From: Nematopogon swammerdamellus
Lineage: Eukaryota > Arthropoda > Insecta > Lepidoptera > Adelidae
Direction: 5' to 3'
NCBI GenBank assembly: GCA_946902875.1
Contig: OX336355.1
Span: 17,951,347 to 18,015,346, forward strand
Length of the DNA: 64,000 nucleotides
In this document: positions 9,628 through 20,632 of the stretch, piece after piece
Layout of the letters: every line of letters begins with the position of its first letter
How positions within the stretch are numbered: the stretch's first letter is position 1
Program-made: the position numbers and the translations under genes
Notes under the pieces: generated by a model
What the model was told of the DNA's origin: nothing
The model's database searches: none
Seen by the model: the letters and a program-made list of their open reading frames with translations, nothing else

Positions 9628-10785
9628 TCTTTCGGCTTTGCACCTAGTAAAGAAATATAAAGCGGGTACATGCTTATCACTAACATATAAAAATAAAAAA
9701 TGTATAACATACATGACGAACTGCATACTGAATGAATATGCATACTTTATGGCGAATGGCGAAATATATATCTGAATCTGAATCTACACGTATATACAAC
9801 AAACACAAAATAAAAATTATATGAGGTGCACCTCATAAAAACAAACTCGTTATCCACCAATGTAAACTTCAATTCCCTACTCGTGGATTATATTTTTCTT
9901 TTTACATTTTTGCCGTTGAATCTATTTCAAAAAATCTAAATATAACAAATTGCACTTACATAAAAAAATCTGCTAATAAAGATCGTATAATATAAATTCT
10001 GCTAGGACCTTATTTTAACTACAAAAACAATTTACCATTGTATATTATGTATGTCTGCATGCATGTCTCAAATACATCACGATTTATTAAGAAAAGCGAA
10101 AACAGCTTCCAAACATCGGCACGGTGGCGCCGCCATTAAAATCAGCGCGCCAAAACCAGTCAAACAAAACTCCAAATTCAAATAATCTAGTCACGTTCGC
10201 CAAATAGCCTCTACTAACAAGCGGCGTATCGCTCGCGCTGATTGTTAATTGATTAGATTAAAAATTTTGGCCAAATTTGAGGCTTATTGTAACACGGGGG
10301 CGCGAGCGAGGGGCGCTTAATTAGCGCGTATTAATGGAATTATTTCCGGATAGCGAGGTATTTGTTACAGTTTGATTTTGAGGTTAGGCAAATATCTGAC
10401 GCGCATTCTAAAGCGTAAAGAGATCAATGACCTCTGTCATTTCGACTAGTGAACTTTTATTTTATATATTTTAGGTATTATTTAACGGTTTTGAATATTC
10501 AAATGTTTATAATGCACACAATTTTAAACTAAACGTTTTTATTATAGACGAACGTTGGTTTTAGAAGACAAAAATAAAATTGCAAAAATGCAAATACATT
10601 GAGTTTCAGCATTCCCATAGATTAACTGGAAGAAATTTCATTCTACAATAAATAGTTGTGCACCTCAAAATTATTACAATATTCGTGTGGCAAAACACAT
10701 AAATATACATCATATACCACCTTTTTAAGTAGCGCCTTCTATAAAAAAACTTTATTATTATGTATTTAAACATTATATGAAGATT
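9628..10785. other. Mostly unique DNA; possible regulatory stretch at 10080-10400
   Basis: No exon supported. 10080-10400 is less AT-rich than its surroundings and contains homeodomain-like cores (TTAATTGATTAGATTAAA, GCTTAATTAGCGCGTATTAA) and CGCTCGCGCTGATTG. It matches no repeat family here, as would a conserved intronic enhancer, but this is only inference. Confidence 0.3.
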
Positions 10786-10830
10786 ATATGGCGCCCAGCC
10801 ACCCACAAGGTGTCTAACGACGCCAATGCT
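10786..10830 (-). mobile_element. LD LINE 3' terminal fragment
   Basis: GGCGCCCAGCCACCCACAAG and GTGTCTAACGACGCCAATGC match the extreme 3' end of LD. Confidence 0.7.
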
Positions 10831-10837
10831 TTTAAAT

Positions 10838-10922
10838 TTTTTTTTATGGAAACTGGCACGGTTGACCTACCACCTACTACATCTGTGTTGTCAGCTCATA
10901 ACACCTAGGTGAACTAGGTAAA
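10838..10922 (-). mobile_element. S1/S2 SINE tail fragment
   Basis: T-run, ATGGAAACTGGCACGGTTGA, TGTTGTCAGCTCATAACACC and GGTGAACTAGG: the last ~85 bp of the S1/S2 tail abutting an LD fragment. Confidence 0.75.
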
Positions 10923-11595
10923 CGTGTTATTATTTTTTATCTCAGTTAATTTAGCACTACCCACCAACCTTACCCACAATCCCATGCAATACTGATAGAG
11001 AATGCCTTTAGGTATTTATTTATTTATTTCGGAAATTTAACAGCTACAATGTACATTAAACAAGTTACAATATATTTTTAAAAAGTTAAAAAACAATAAA
11101 GCCAATACTAAGTTCCTAGTTTAGTGCGCCTTTTGTCAACTGTTATTTGTGCAATATAATATATTTTCATATCATATTTTAAGGGATGTGTAGAAAACAT
11201 ATCATATTTTAAGGGATGTGTAGAAAACTCTTGTAATGGTTCTACGTGGTTATTTACTATTTTAGAGTCTACTGTACACGTACACGCCCTCAAACTGCAT
11301 GTCAGTAGACGAAGGGAGGCCGGTTTGAAAATTGAGTTAAAATGACAGAGCACCGCGTAGAGATTTCCTTGTGCCGCGGTAGCATTAAATGCATTACGAC
11401 CCTCGAATTGAATTTACTTTGGGGCGTTTTATTGGTACACTTGTTACGGGTTTTGTCCCACTATGTGCGCTCGCGGGTGAAAAATATTTTTTTTTGTATT
11501 TTGTCTGCTTAAAATGCCAATTTTGCCCATTGGTATTGTAATGTTCGTATTCGTCGACTTGAGACTACAGTCACTGTCAATTTATTGAATTTTCT
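10923..11595. repeat. Old repeat debris with a 30-bp tandem duplication
   Basis: (TATT)n at about 11013 leads into a probable retroelement 3' region. At 11169-11228 a 30-bp unit (ATATCATATTTTAAGGGATG plus TGTAGAAAAC) is repeated twice with no visible differences. No gene recognised. Confidence 0.55.
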
Positions 11596-11690
11596 TTAAT
11601 GTAAACCAACATGGGTGGCTGTGACGAAGGACCAATCGTGCAGTCGACATAGCCAAAAACACCTCTCCTCGCCAAAATACTCAAAGTCAA
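11596..11690 (-). mobile_element. LE LINE 3' fragment
   Basis: AAACCAACATGGGTGGCTGT, GGACCAATCGTGCAGTCGAC and AACACCTCTCCTCGCC match the LE antisense end at 57460-57530. Confidence 0.7.
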
Positions 11691-11884
11691 AGTCAAGTGT
11701 TTTATTGAGTAGTAGGCTTACATCGTCATTAATACAATAAAAAAAAATTATAATAATTTACCAAATGCAGAAATCATACAACGAACCGCAAAGAACAGAT
11801 AAAGAACATCGTAGAAGGTCTTACATTGAAGCCATTTAACCAATTTATTTTCGAAAGTTGACATTTCGGTTTCCTCTTACTTCA

Positions 11885-12120
11885 TCAGCCCATATCAGTC
11901 CACTGCTGGACATATGCCTTCCCCACGGCACGCCACCACACGCGGTCTTCCGCTCTTCTCATCCATCCACTCCCGGTGACCTTTTTAGGTCGTCTGTCCA
12001 TCTAGCCGGGGGACGTCCCACGCTTTTCTTGTACGTGGCCTCCAATACCTCAGCGTTCATCAGGTCTGCATCATATGTGCCCAGCCCACAGCCACTACTG
12101 CTTGCCAATTTTCATAGCCG
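11885..12120 (-). pseudogene. LINE reverse transcriptase C-terminal remnant (RTE-like)
   Basis: Across two minus-strand frames the peptides GRPPARWTDDLKR and WMRRAEDRVWWRAVGKAYV can be read, the typical end of RTE/craniofacial-development-protein-like LINE RTs. At least one frameshift separates them. The GC content (CCGGGGGACGTCCC) comes from this fossil, not from a host exon. Confidence 0.7.
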
Positions 12121-12404
12121 TTCCTTATTTCCTCATTACTGATTTTAACGATCAAAGATAATTTGACCATATTTATTTAGGTTATTATCGAAGTTTTACT
12201 GAACAAGTATTTATTTAACTTATGCTAACATGGAATAATATGTTAAGCAAATATTATGCATGTAAACATTTTATAGTACTCCGACATCAAGGGATAAACA
12301 GCACATATATAGTACATAATCTGTTTCATGCAAAAGGCGAACCCATGTTGTCGTGTACAAGCTTGACCGCTAGAAAATCTATCACTGTTATAAGTCCTGT
12401 TTTG

Positions 12405-12732
12405 TACCGTGTGGGGTCGGTACTTTCAAAGAATAGCCCCACTGCATCTCTCCCCGTGTATGTCGTAAAAGGCGACTAAGGGATATGACTCCCTTCTTAT
12501 ATTACTAGGTGGTAGGGTTTAACCCGCCCGGGTTGGTACCACCGCACTGAATGAAACGTCGTTTGAAACGGCTATGTAAATAGTTCGTGTTTTCCGACCA
12601 GTTCAGTGTAGCCGGCACGATCAAAGTGGGTAGCACTGACATGGCACCTAGTTCACCCGGTGTTATGGGCTGACATCACGGACGTTGTAGGTGATGTAGC
12701 CAATCGTGTCAGTTTCTATAAAAAAAAAAAGT
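12405..12732 (+). mobile_element. S2 SINE, full length
   Basis: Head TACCGTGTGGGGTCGGTACT; GTCGTAAAAGGCGACTAAGG; central TAGGTGGTAGGGTTTAACCC and GGGTTGGTACCACCGCACTG; tail GTGTCAGTTTCTATAAAAAA. The best reference copy of S2 in the window. Confidence 0.9.
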
Positions 12733-13108
12733 CCGCCTTATGCCCCTGACAATATACCAACATAGGTGTAATAAATTGTTCTCCTATACGCACCTGTTAG
12801 TAAATCTAACATGATTGTTCCAACAAATGGGATTAGGTCTATTGTATATATTTTTTATAAAATCTCCAACAGCCTAAGGGGTAGGCAGGGGAAAGTGAGG
12901 TAGGGTGGAAGGTTGTATGCTCGCGGTTGATAAGCAAATAAAGATGATTTTCTCCACACGTCGCTTCTTTATGAAATTCACGAATGCTTGGCGTAGACGG
13001 TTAACACTACAGCATTTTTTATTTAGAAATATGTAAATTCTAGCAAATATTTTTTCTCGTATAATGTAATAACATTTTGTATGTAAATTTTATAAGTGGA
13101 ATTTATAT
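12733..13108. other. AT-rich stretch without a gene
   Basis: Contains GGGGTAGGCAGGGGAAAGTG at about 12879, which may be retroelement-derived; otherwise no supportable feature. Confidence 0.4.
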
Positions 13109-13572
13109 GTATACAGGATGTTGTAACGGCCACTACATTAAATTTAGGAAATGATTATTGGGATCAATAGTAATAAAAAAGGCAAATAACTTTTTTCTGA
13201 ATTCCCTTTAAATAAAAATTTACAGTTTTCATACAAAATAATTGATGTATTTAGTGGAAAAAGGATCTAATGTTCCGAATGAACGTGGGAATGAAAGGCA
13301 CGCGATGATTGAGCGAGCAGGAAGAGTGCGCGGAGAGGAGATGCGCGGGGGAGGCGGCGGCGCGGCGTGAGTTTTTCGACCCCGACCGTTCCCGCGCCAG
13401 CACCCTCTCCCGGGCGCGTCAAATTACACTAGACAGAAACATAATTTTCAAAAATTAATATCTCGAAACTAGACACTTAAGAGAAAAACTTTATTTAAAT
13501 TGTTTGTCTCGGGAAAACATGAGAATTGCGCTGGCGAAATTAATGTACTAGCCGTTACAACATCCTGTATAC
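13109..13572. mobile_element. TIR element (MITE-like) with CpG-rich core
   Basis: GTATACAGGATGTTGTAACG..GC at 13109-13130 is exactly inverted at 13551-13572 (22 bp). Terminal TATA/TA may be the target duplication, as in TA-targeting DNA transposons. At 13290-13430 the interior is strikingly GC-rich (GCGGAGAGGAGATGCGCGGG, GGCGGCGGCGCGGCG). No transposase frame was found. Confidence 0.8.
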
Positions 13573-14166
13573 AATGTGATATAGTTACTCTAAGACCCGC
13601 CTATTAGCTCCTTGTTAAATTTTATAAACTTTTATTTTTCCTTGTTAAATTTTATCAGAATCGATACATTTATAAGTTGGTTCTTTATATTTAAACTACC
13701 TTTTTTCCGATAGCTATCTGTATCATATTAAATTCGAAGCAACTTTAAAAAAATTTATTTATATTTTTGCAATCTGCGTCTATTTTAATATTTTTTCTTT
13801 TCAAAGATTTACACAAATTAATATACATTTTATAAAAATAATAAAAAAAATTATATTAAATTTTATAACATAATATATAAAATTAACACAAACATTTTCA
13901 CGCCGTGTGAGTGCACATACAAGATGCCGTTCATTTTGGGGTTTTATCTCAGAAGTGATTTCGGAATAAATTTTCCAAGACAAATATCGCATGTGCCAGG
14001 AAATATTGCGCACTTTTAAAATAATGCGATTATTTATTGTGTTCTTACTTTAAGTAAGGGATTCACGTATGAACATGTACTTTTACATTCTCTTATTATT
14101 TATGAAGGAAATCTGAATAGAAGTAAGATTGTGTTTTAGAAGAACGAAAACAGCATAACATATAGG
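13573..14166. other. AT-rich unique stretch
   Basis: The TTGTTAAATTTTAT motif is duplicated at 13612 and 13643. No gene, hairpin or repeat family is supportable otherwise. Confidence 0.4.
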
Positions 14167-14437
14167 TAAAAACTGTAGGTCCCTTCCCTCCTAATCTTAC
14201 TTGGTGGTAGGGTTTAACCCGCCCAGGTTGGTACCACCGCACTGAATGAAACGTCGGTCAAAAAGGCTATGTAAATAGTTTGTGTTTTCCGACCAGTTCA
14301 GTGTAGCCGGCACGATCAAAGGGGGAAGCACTGACATGGCACCTAGACTCACCTAGTTCACCCGGTGTTATGGGCTGACATCACGGACGTTGTAGGTGAT
14401 GTAGCCAACTGTGTCAGTTTCCATAAAAAAAAAAAAC
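14167..14437 (+). mobile_element. S1 SINE, 5'-truncated
   Basis: Starts at AAACTGTAGGTCCCTTCCCT, just past the S1 B-box, through the central domain to a poly(A) tail. It carries the ATCAAAGGGGGAAGC variant also seen at 26445. Confidence 0.85.
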
Positions 14438-14599
14438 ATATAGATAACATATTTGACAGTCATGTATTATCTTTATTTAATGAAAATATATGCGGGCCGA
14501 GTTGAGAACTTTAAATTTTATGATGACAGTCATAGTTAATATAACCTTAGTAAAATCAATGATACACAGTAAAAAATAAAAAAAATGAACACCCAATGA

Positions 14600-15010
14600 A
14601 TTTGTTGTTGACATTTGGGCTTTTGAGGACCCATCGTTTCACAAAATCGTTCCTCTGTCTCGCACCGCTAGGGTGTAAATGTAAATGGATACGTTCGGTC
14701 TTCAGACGTTGTACTAACTTATTTAAATTTTTTTTATATTTACTTAGTAAAATATATAGATGAAACGTACAGCCAATTACAATATATTGTTCCTTAAGTA
14801 TATACATACATAGAGGCTGGCCAAATACACGTTTCACTTCTTAGGAAGTACTAACAATTTAATTATTGTGGTTATCTGGGATACAATAATTTGAGGGTGT
14901 GTATGTATAAGCTAGATTCTTCTATAGTCGAGCGCTTCTATAGTCTGTAAAACTTCTGGTATGGCGTTTCATTGAGCGTGCTTAAGGTGACGTGGGGCTG
15001 CGTCTGACTC
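14600..15010 (+). mobile_element. LE LINE remnants, interrupted
   Basis: ACAAAATCGTTCCTCTGTCT at 14640 and GGTATGGCGTTTCATTGAGC at 14957 correspond to neighbouring parts of LE separated by about 280 bp of other AT-rich sequence, as if LE were split by an insertion. Confidence 0.4.
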
Positions 15011-16035
15011 GAATTTCAAGAAGTTTACCACAAATATTACTCACCTGACAGATTCAGTTTTAATATATGTAATACTTCATCTATCAGCGCAGACCGGTAG
15101 TTTTTTGACAACACGACTTGATTAACTTCGCTCGATGGAAAAAAAATCACGAACATGCCTCTGAATTTAGTTATAAAAACGTATATAAGGCAACGTGACC
15201 AAATCAAGGCTTTGGAAAAAATTTGTTGTCTGTAAAGTCGGTTTACGGACGATAGTTTTACGTGATAACGTCTTTCAATTTCTGCTGCCCTGGTACTTTA
15301 GAACCAGAGAGATAAATGTGTACAAGCCGACGCTTGGGCCAATTGTGCCTCTCAATCGCTTGTTACGCGCTCTCGCTTGCACACACAGGCTCAGATGGAA
15401 CGTGACACTTTTTCGTGCGTGCAGCCGGTGTGTCAATTTATAAGACATGACGTTATCACGTCAAAAATACATTTTATTCTTTGGCTAATTAAGCAAATCC
15501 GTAGCTTTTTACTTTTTTGTTTTGATCCGTAGTTTTGAAATAAAAAAATAAAAACCAAATTTACATTGATTGATTGTATTTCATCCTACTCCAACCAGCG
15601 AAAGCGGCGCTTTGAAAGAGGAGTACGGGTGAATACGGGTTGACAGGGCCTTAATGAGTGTTTCTCTAATATCGAATTCTCTAATGTGCCACCCTAAAGC
15701 AACATCATGTATACCGAAATCTAAAACATATTCACCAATAGAAATCATAAGGACTACATTCAGTACCTAAATAATTGTACAATCAAAATCATATCCCAAA
15801 ATTGTGGATTCAGCTTCCATCGGGTAAAACAGTTATGTGGACGGTACCTAGCCGCGACAGGCGGGGAGGAGTAACATAGTTAGCCGACAATGCCGCGATG
15901 AAAGCAAATCAGATTGTCCGGCCCTCCCCGCGTTATTCTAAACCTAATCTGCATAGTTAGTGTCGTCTGAGGACCGCACTACGTAGACTGCTAGCGGCAA
16001 CTAACTGCTTACCTTACCAAGAGGTTTTTTAGATA
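15011..16035. other. Unassigned sequence
   Basis: Two patches differ from the AT-rich background: 15290-15440 and 15835-15990 (ACCTAGCCGCGACAGGCGGG). Neither shows a recognisable protein or repeat. An 82-codon frame at 15195-15443 has no conserved features and is not called. Confidence 0.35.
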
Positions 16036-16700
16036 AACGTATCAAAACAAAATGAAATGAAATCATTTATTCATAATAATGTTTTTCATATTGCAAGTCG
16101 AGCATACAATTCTCATTTTAATTTTGTAATGAAGTAAAGAGATATCATATCAAAGTACATGGTAAAAATGTATATGTTAAAAAATTCTAGTTCAGAACAT
16201 AACATTAAATAAATATGGATAAAGAATATAGGAACGCTCGAGAGTAATTAAATTAAAAATAAATGACGCCTATACTGCAGTAATATACGTATACATACGC
16301 CTGTAAACACACAAACACACATAACACAGCAAAAGTGTCGTGACGGTCGAAGTCTTTTTTCACTTTTTTCGGCGTAGCTCTCTTTCACCAAGTGTCTGGA
16401 GTGTAATGTGCGTTACGGAACTTCGTTCCAAAAATTGGAGGTGGTATCTGTATTACGGTAGCCACTAACTATAATAAATCTTTGTAAAGTATGAATTGGT
16501 TTTTTCAATATGTTCTCTTTAATGTTTGTAAAATATGAGAGAGCCCTACGAAGGATGCCAAATATATAAAATAATAATTTATCAAATTAGAACTAACACT
16601 ATCGAATTATTATTCTATCTCGTTTAATGGACCGACGTCGTTGGTGGCTCCTGGCAACGCTTCAATTCCGGCTCGTCTGTCCCTGGACGGTTTTTATTAT
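16036..16700 (-). mobile_element. Probable LINE 3' region, decayed
   Basis: Minus-strand reading gives a plausible coding remnant near 16380-16445 followed by a long 3' UTR ending TGAATAAATGATTTCATT at about 16062. No catalytic motif is visible. Confidence 0.35.
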
Positions 16701-16997
16701 TCATTTTTTTTTTAGGTTTAGATTTAAATTTTTAAGTTAGTTTAAGTTTGTTAGTTTAATATAATAGGTTTAGTTGTTTTATTGATATTTATTTATTTTT
16801 TCGCCATCTAGATCACACCACATAGTAAATAACCGAATAGTCATAATATTTACAACGCGACTGCTCACAGATTTCGTAATACTCCCGACACAGGTATACA
16901 ACCAGTGGTCGCGGTTAGTGTGTATTCAATAATTTTACTACGAAACAGTGAATTCGTTGTTGAAACTTTAATTAAAAAACCTTGTTCACACACAGAG

Positions 16998-17187
16998 GGT
17001 TCCGTAGCCATTCCCTTCTTGCACGTAATAAGCGAGTGCGCGCGGTGATCACGCAGTAGTTGAGCTTTGCGTTTCGGGATAATCGTCTCGAAAAGCGTGT
17101 GCGACAGACAGACAGACAGACGGACAGGCACCTGACGGATTTTAGGGTCCCTGCCAGCGTGCCAGCTGGCTACGGAACCCTAAAAAA
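16998..17187. mobile_element. XG-related element, short form
   Basis: AGGGTTCCGTAGCCATTCCC at one end and GGCTACGGAACCCTAAAAAA at the other, with (ACAG)n inside. The inverted GGGTTCCGTAGCC ends define the unit, with an interior unlike 9224-9627. Confidence 0.65.
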
Positions 17188-17914
17188 ACTAATGTTACTT
17201 TTATTGGGAGAAAATTTTTAATTTCATAATTCAAATTTTCATTAAAATTAATTAAATTTGTTATGTATTTCATTGAGTTTTTGTTTCATTACTTCATTGA
17301 TAAACATATAGCTTATGAAAATTTTATAAAATTTTTACATTGTTTATTGAGTATTCATGGTCGTAAAACTACTCTTGAAAGTCACAATTTATTTGTTTAT
17401 ATCCGATTCGATTATATGCTCCTACGAATCATCTTCGTTTATTCTGTAATTTTAAGAATCTTTTTTTTTTACAAAAGTATATATTAAAAAATAATCCTTA
17501 TTCCTACGTTTCATTCTGAAGCAAAATTTATTTTCGTGACTATAAAAATTGACACTTGCCGATTTTTACGCAGTTCACCGACATTTAGGCAATTTTCGTA
17601 TGTAAATTACGTCACCAGCCGAACGTTGGCGAACCCTGGCGACAGTTTAAATTGACAGTGTGACAAGGTCCTTATTGAGAGGGGTTTTGAAGGAATATTG
17701 TGATTGCATTATGTCAAAATTTACGTACTGAACAGTGTATGGGCTTTGTAATGAACCGTGAAATAGAAGTTAGATTTAGTTTAAAGTAGGTATGCGATTA
17801 TTAAGCTCAAGTGGCACTGGGCTGGGCACGTCAGACGAAGATAGTTGGAGTAACCGGAGCACTCCTTTGTATTCAAAAGAAGAGTTCTTCTAATGGCAGG
17901 ATTGTCTAAACTGT
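17188..17914. other. AT-rich unique stretch
   Basis: A 74-codon frame at 17263-17487 is Phe/Ile/Tyr-rich and looks like chance translation of AT-rich DNA. Nothing else is supported. Confidence 0.4.
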
Positions 17915-18065
17915 TCGTGTGTCGCACTGCAAAGGTGTGGAATGGGTTTCCGGGGAATATACTTCCCCACTCCTATAATCCACGAATCATCAAATCGCAG
18001 GTTAATAGCCTTTCCCCAGCGACATTAGTCCACCTCCAAACCGGACTGGTACCTCCTCGGGGGTG
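17915..18065 (+). pseudogene. LINE RT C-terminal remnant
   Basis: KVWNGFPGNILPHSYNPRI can be read in the plus strand around 17935-17990, the VWNxLPxxxxPxxYNxxxFK motif that ends many insect LINE proteins. Its GC-rich 3' part lacks a poly(A). Confidence 0.55.
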
Positions 18066-18149
18066 AAATTGGCTGCGCCTGAGGTTCCGACATCGAGCTC
18101 AGTCACCCAGTTCGGGTGCAATAATCCGGCGGGCGGTACTATTTAGTTT

Positions 18150-18475
18150 AAATGCGGCTAGTGGTCGGCGCGGTCTTGGTTTGGACTCTTTCTCTCAGGG
18201 TCAGATGTTCGAAACCGGCCGACATGTATAACAATGAGATTTTTTTTTTACTACAATCTGTAGCCGACTGGGTTGGTACCACCGTACTGAACGTAAGATG
18301 GTCGCATATCAACATCGGCTGTGTTCTCCTATACTATAGTCCAGTATAGCCAGCAATCCAAAGGTCCAATCCGGTATGGCACCTACCTTTTCGGATGTGA
18401 TATTATCTGGTCGGAGCATGTGCTTTGGCCCCTCTTACTCAGCCATGTATACCGGATTACACAAAAAAAAAACAA
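18150..18475 (+). mobile_element. S4 SINE, full length
   Basis: tRNA-like head with a degenerate B-box (GATGTTCGAAACC at 18205), shared central GACTGGGTTGGTACCACCGT, then GTCCAGTATAGCCAGCAATC and CCGGATTACAC plus A-run. About 325 bp. Confidence 0.85.
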
Positions 18476-19164
18476 TCTTGGAAAAAATTGAGGTTACACC
18501 TTTTGGTAAGTGCCCAACAAACAAATTAGTGCTAAGGGCAGGTTGTTTTAGATCTTAAAGTGGTATATTGGATTAATATAACTCAAGGTTTTAAGCGCCA
18601 CTACTGTAGAGCTCTTGTCCCACCCTTATAGCACTTACTAACGCTATTGTAAAGTCACTAAAGAACCTTAACCTGTATAAGAATGGGCCTCTATTAAACA
18701 GCTCTCAGAAGCAAGGTCAAAATATTGTCAATACAAAATATTTAGTATAACAATTTTTGAAATTGAAAAAAATAAATAAAAAGTCTGTATCTTGGTCAAT
18801 TTTACCTATATGTGTTATACTCGTCGTTTTAACTTTATATATGTTAATCTGATCTTTTTGTTTCGATTCTTCATCGTATGATGATAATTATTTTGTTGGT
18901 ATTTTTATTTTTTTTTTCTCTTCAAAAATCACATTTAAGTATTAGCTAAGATCAACACTACATTTTGTTCTCTCTCTTTTCTATTGTGTATTGTTGACGA
19001 AATCTTTGCTGGTCTGTTTTTATTTTCTTATTATTTGTTTTGTTCTTATGTATTTATGTTGACTGTTTGATTCCTAAATAAATAAAAAAAAAAAAAAAAA
19101 AAAGCTCTTATAACACCTGTCTTAAGATCATAATGTTAGTTGGGAGAATATTTCAAAATCTTAC
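18476..19164. other. Intronic sequence downstream of the bHLH exon
   Basis: On the minus strand this follows the splice donor at 19164. It holds a 20-nt or longer A-run at 19083 and otherwise AT-rich sequence. No further exon of the bHLH-PAS gene was found. Confidence 0.5.
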
Positions 19165-19403
19165 CTTTCAAAGTCTTGCTCATAGGTGGAAGATCTCTGC
19201 TCCAGGGTGGGTCGCCGTGCCCGCTGAAGTCTCGCAGTTTCAGGTAGCTAATCGTCAGTCTAATGATGGAGGCTTTGTCCAGCTGGCTGGTGATGGCGGC
19301 CGGAAGAGGAAGCATCTTCGCCAACTCGTAAAATTCGTAGTTCTCCTTGCCGCGCCGGGAGCGCGCCGCGTCTCGCGATTTCTCCTTTCGCAGCTCGAGG
19401 ATA
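19165..19403 (-). CDS. trh: trachealess bHLH exon (partial gene)
   Basis: A 239-bp internal exon of a bHLH-PAS transcription factor. The acceptor is CTTTCCTTACAG just above 19403 and the donor is AAAG|GTAAG at 19165/19164. With one split nucleotide at each end it encodes 79 complete codons. The basic region reads [15 protein letters not shown], helix 1 [14 protein letters not shown], the loop AAITSQLD, helix 2 [17 protein letters not shown], then [14 protein letters not shown] plus GDPPW fits Trachealess/NPAS1-3 and not Single-minded or HIF. Trachealess controls tracheal and salivary-duct fate as a nuclear dimer with Tango/ARNT. Residues after GDPPW ([12 protein letters not shown]) look lineage-specific. 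N-terminal exons should lie at higher coordinates and PAS exons at lower ones; none was seen, so introns are large. Confidence 0.95.
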
Positions 19404-19936
19404 CTGTAAGGAAAGGATAATGGTTAGACGAGCAGAGGTAAGCACTGGCATGATGCCCAGTTCCTGTAGGAACAACAGAGGAAATCACTGGTACAGTCCG
19501 CGCGCGAGCTCCGAGGAATCGGTGGCTGTGGAAATTAATTCATTATAGAATTTGTATAGAATTTTTATACAGATACACATTTCGTGATGATTATACTATA
19601 CTAGGGATAAGGGTAAGATGCGTGCATAAGGGCGACAGACTAGCCAGCTCTCACCTTGGCTCACCTTGTAAACGGAAATTATTGACTTTTTAATTGCCGG
19701 GGTTTTTTTTTAATTTGTACTTTTATTTTATGAGACCGCGCCTCTAGGATGCCTATACCTACATAGCAATTTGTAGCTATTTGCCAGACGGGGCAGACTG
19801 ACAGGAGGGCGTGCCGTGCTTCGCCGCCACCCGCCAGGCGGCGCCACAAGCGGCCCCTCCCAGCTTTGAGAACTGCCTTATTGCTTTGCCATTTCAGCAT
19901 GTATTTGCTATATATATTATATACCTTTGCTAAATA
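19404..19936. other. Intron immediately upstream of the bHLH exon
   Basis: Contains the polypyrimidine-AG acceptor (minus strand, about 19404-19420). 19780-19870 is GC-rich (CGCCGCCACCCGCCAGGCGG). No second exon is called. Confidence 0.5.
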
Positions 19937-20085
19937 TGTACCGTGTGGGGCCGGTACTTAAAAAGAATAGCCCCACTGCATCTCTCCCCATGCATGTCAT
20001 AAAAGGCGACTAAGGGATAAGGACAAGATGCCGCGCTAAAGGGCGACAGGGTGGCCACCTCACACCTTGGCACGGTACTTGTATG
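19937..20085 (+). mobile_element. S3 SINE head, 3'-truncated
   Basis: TACCGTGTGGGGCCGGTACT through GATGCCGCGCTAAAGGGCGA to CACCTTGGCACGG, stopping before the S3 tail. Confidence 0.8.
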
Positions 20086-20192
20086 TATATATTCTTTGTA
20101 TATATTCTTTATTGAACACCAATTTACACAAATATAGGCACAATAGGTGAGCTCAATGCCGTGAGGCATTCTATTCTAACCAACCTTTGGGA
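20085..20192 (-). mobile_element. LINE 3' UTR fragment
   Basis: TTTATTGAACACCAATTTAC, GGTGAGCTCAATGCC and GCATTCTATTCTAACCAACC also occur, diverged, at 53700-53765 and 62785-62830. Confidence 0.5.
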
Positions 20193-20379
20193 TGTGGGAG
20201 AAGTATACGCAGGCGAACAAGAATAGTTTGTGGCAATGTATTAAGAAGAAAAGCAATATGATAAACTACAAACGAATACTACATAAATACTTTAATATAC
20301 GCATATATATGTACATAATAGACTTACAGATTATGTACTTAAATCAGTGGCACTGTTGTTCAACACCATCTACTGAATG

Positions 20380-20382
<3 letters not shown>

Positions 20383-20431
<49 letters not shown>
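20383..20431. repeat. (GA)n microsatellite
   Basis: About 24 GA units directly before a truncated S3 copy. Confidence 0.95.
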
Positions 20432-20436
<5 letters not shown>

Positions 20437-20439
20437 AGG

Positions 20440-20632
20440 TACTTCCACCAAGTCATGCAGCAGGTGCCTTACTTGTTGCTTGATCGATTGAATCTTGTTC
20501 GAATACTTTGCGAAACGTGATGGTCGGTGTTGTGCCTTAATTTACCAGAGTTCTTGCAGCACAACATCGATTACTCTGCTTACCCCGAATGTCGGGATTT
20601 AGCGTGCGTGATATGTATGTATGTATGTAAAC
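20440..20632 (+). mobile_element. S3 SINE, 5'-truncated
   Basis: CTTCCACCAAGTCATGCAGC, TTGCTTGATCGATTGAATCT, GGTCGGTGTTGTGCC, then AATGTCGGGATTTAGCGTGC and (TATG)n. Confidence 0.85.

Noticed and set aside
11858..12142. Plus-strand ORF in the GC-rich patch
   Set aside because: It is antisense to a LINE RT C-terminal remnant that explains the composition.
19133..19488. Other ORFs overlapping the trachealess exon
   Set aside because: They are in other frames or on the opposite strand of the bHLH exon and cross its splice sites.
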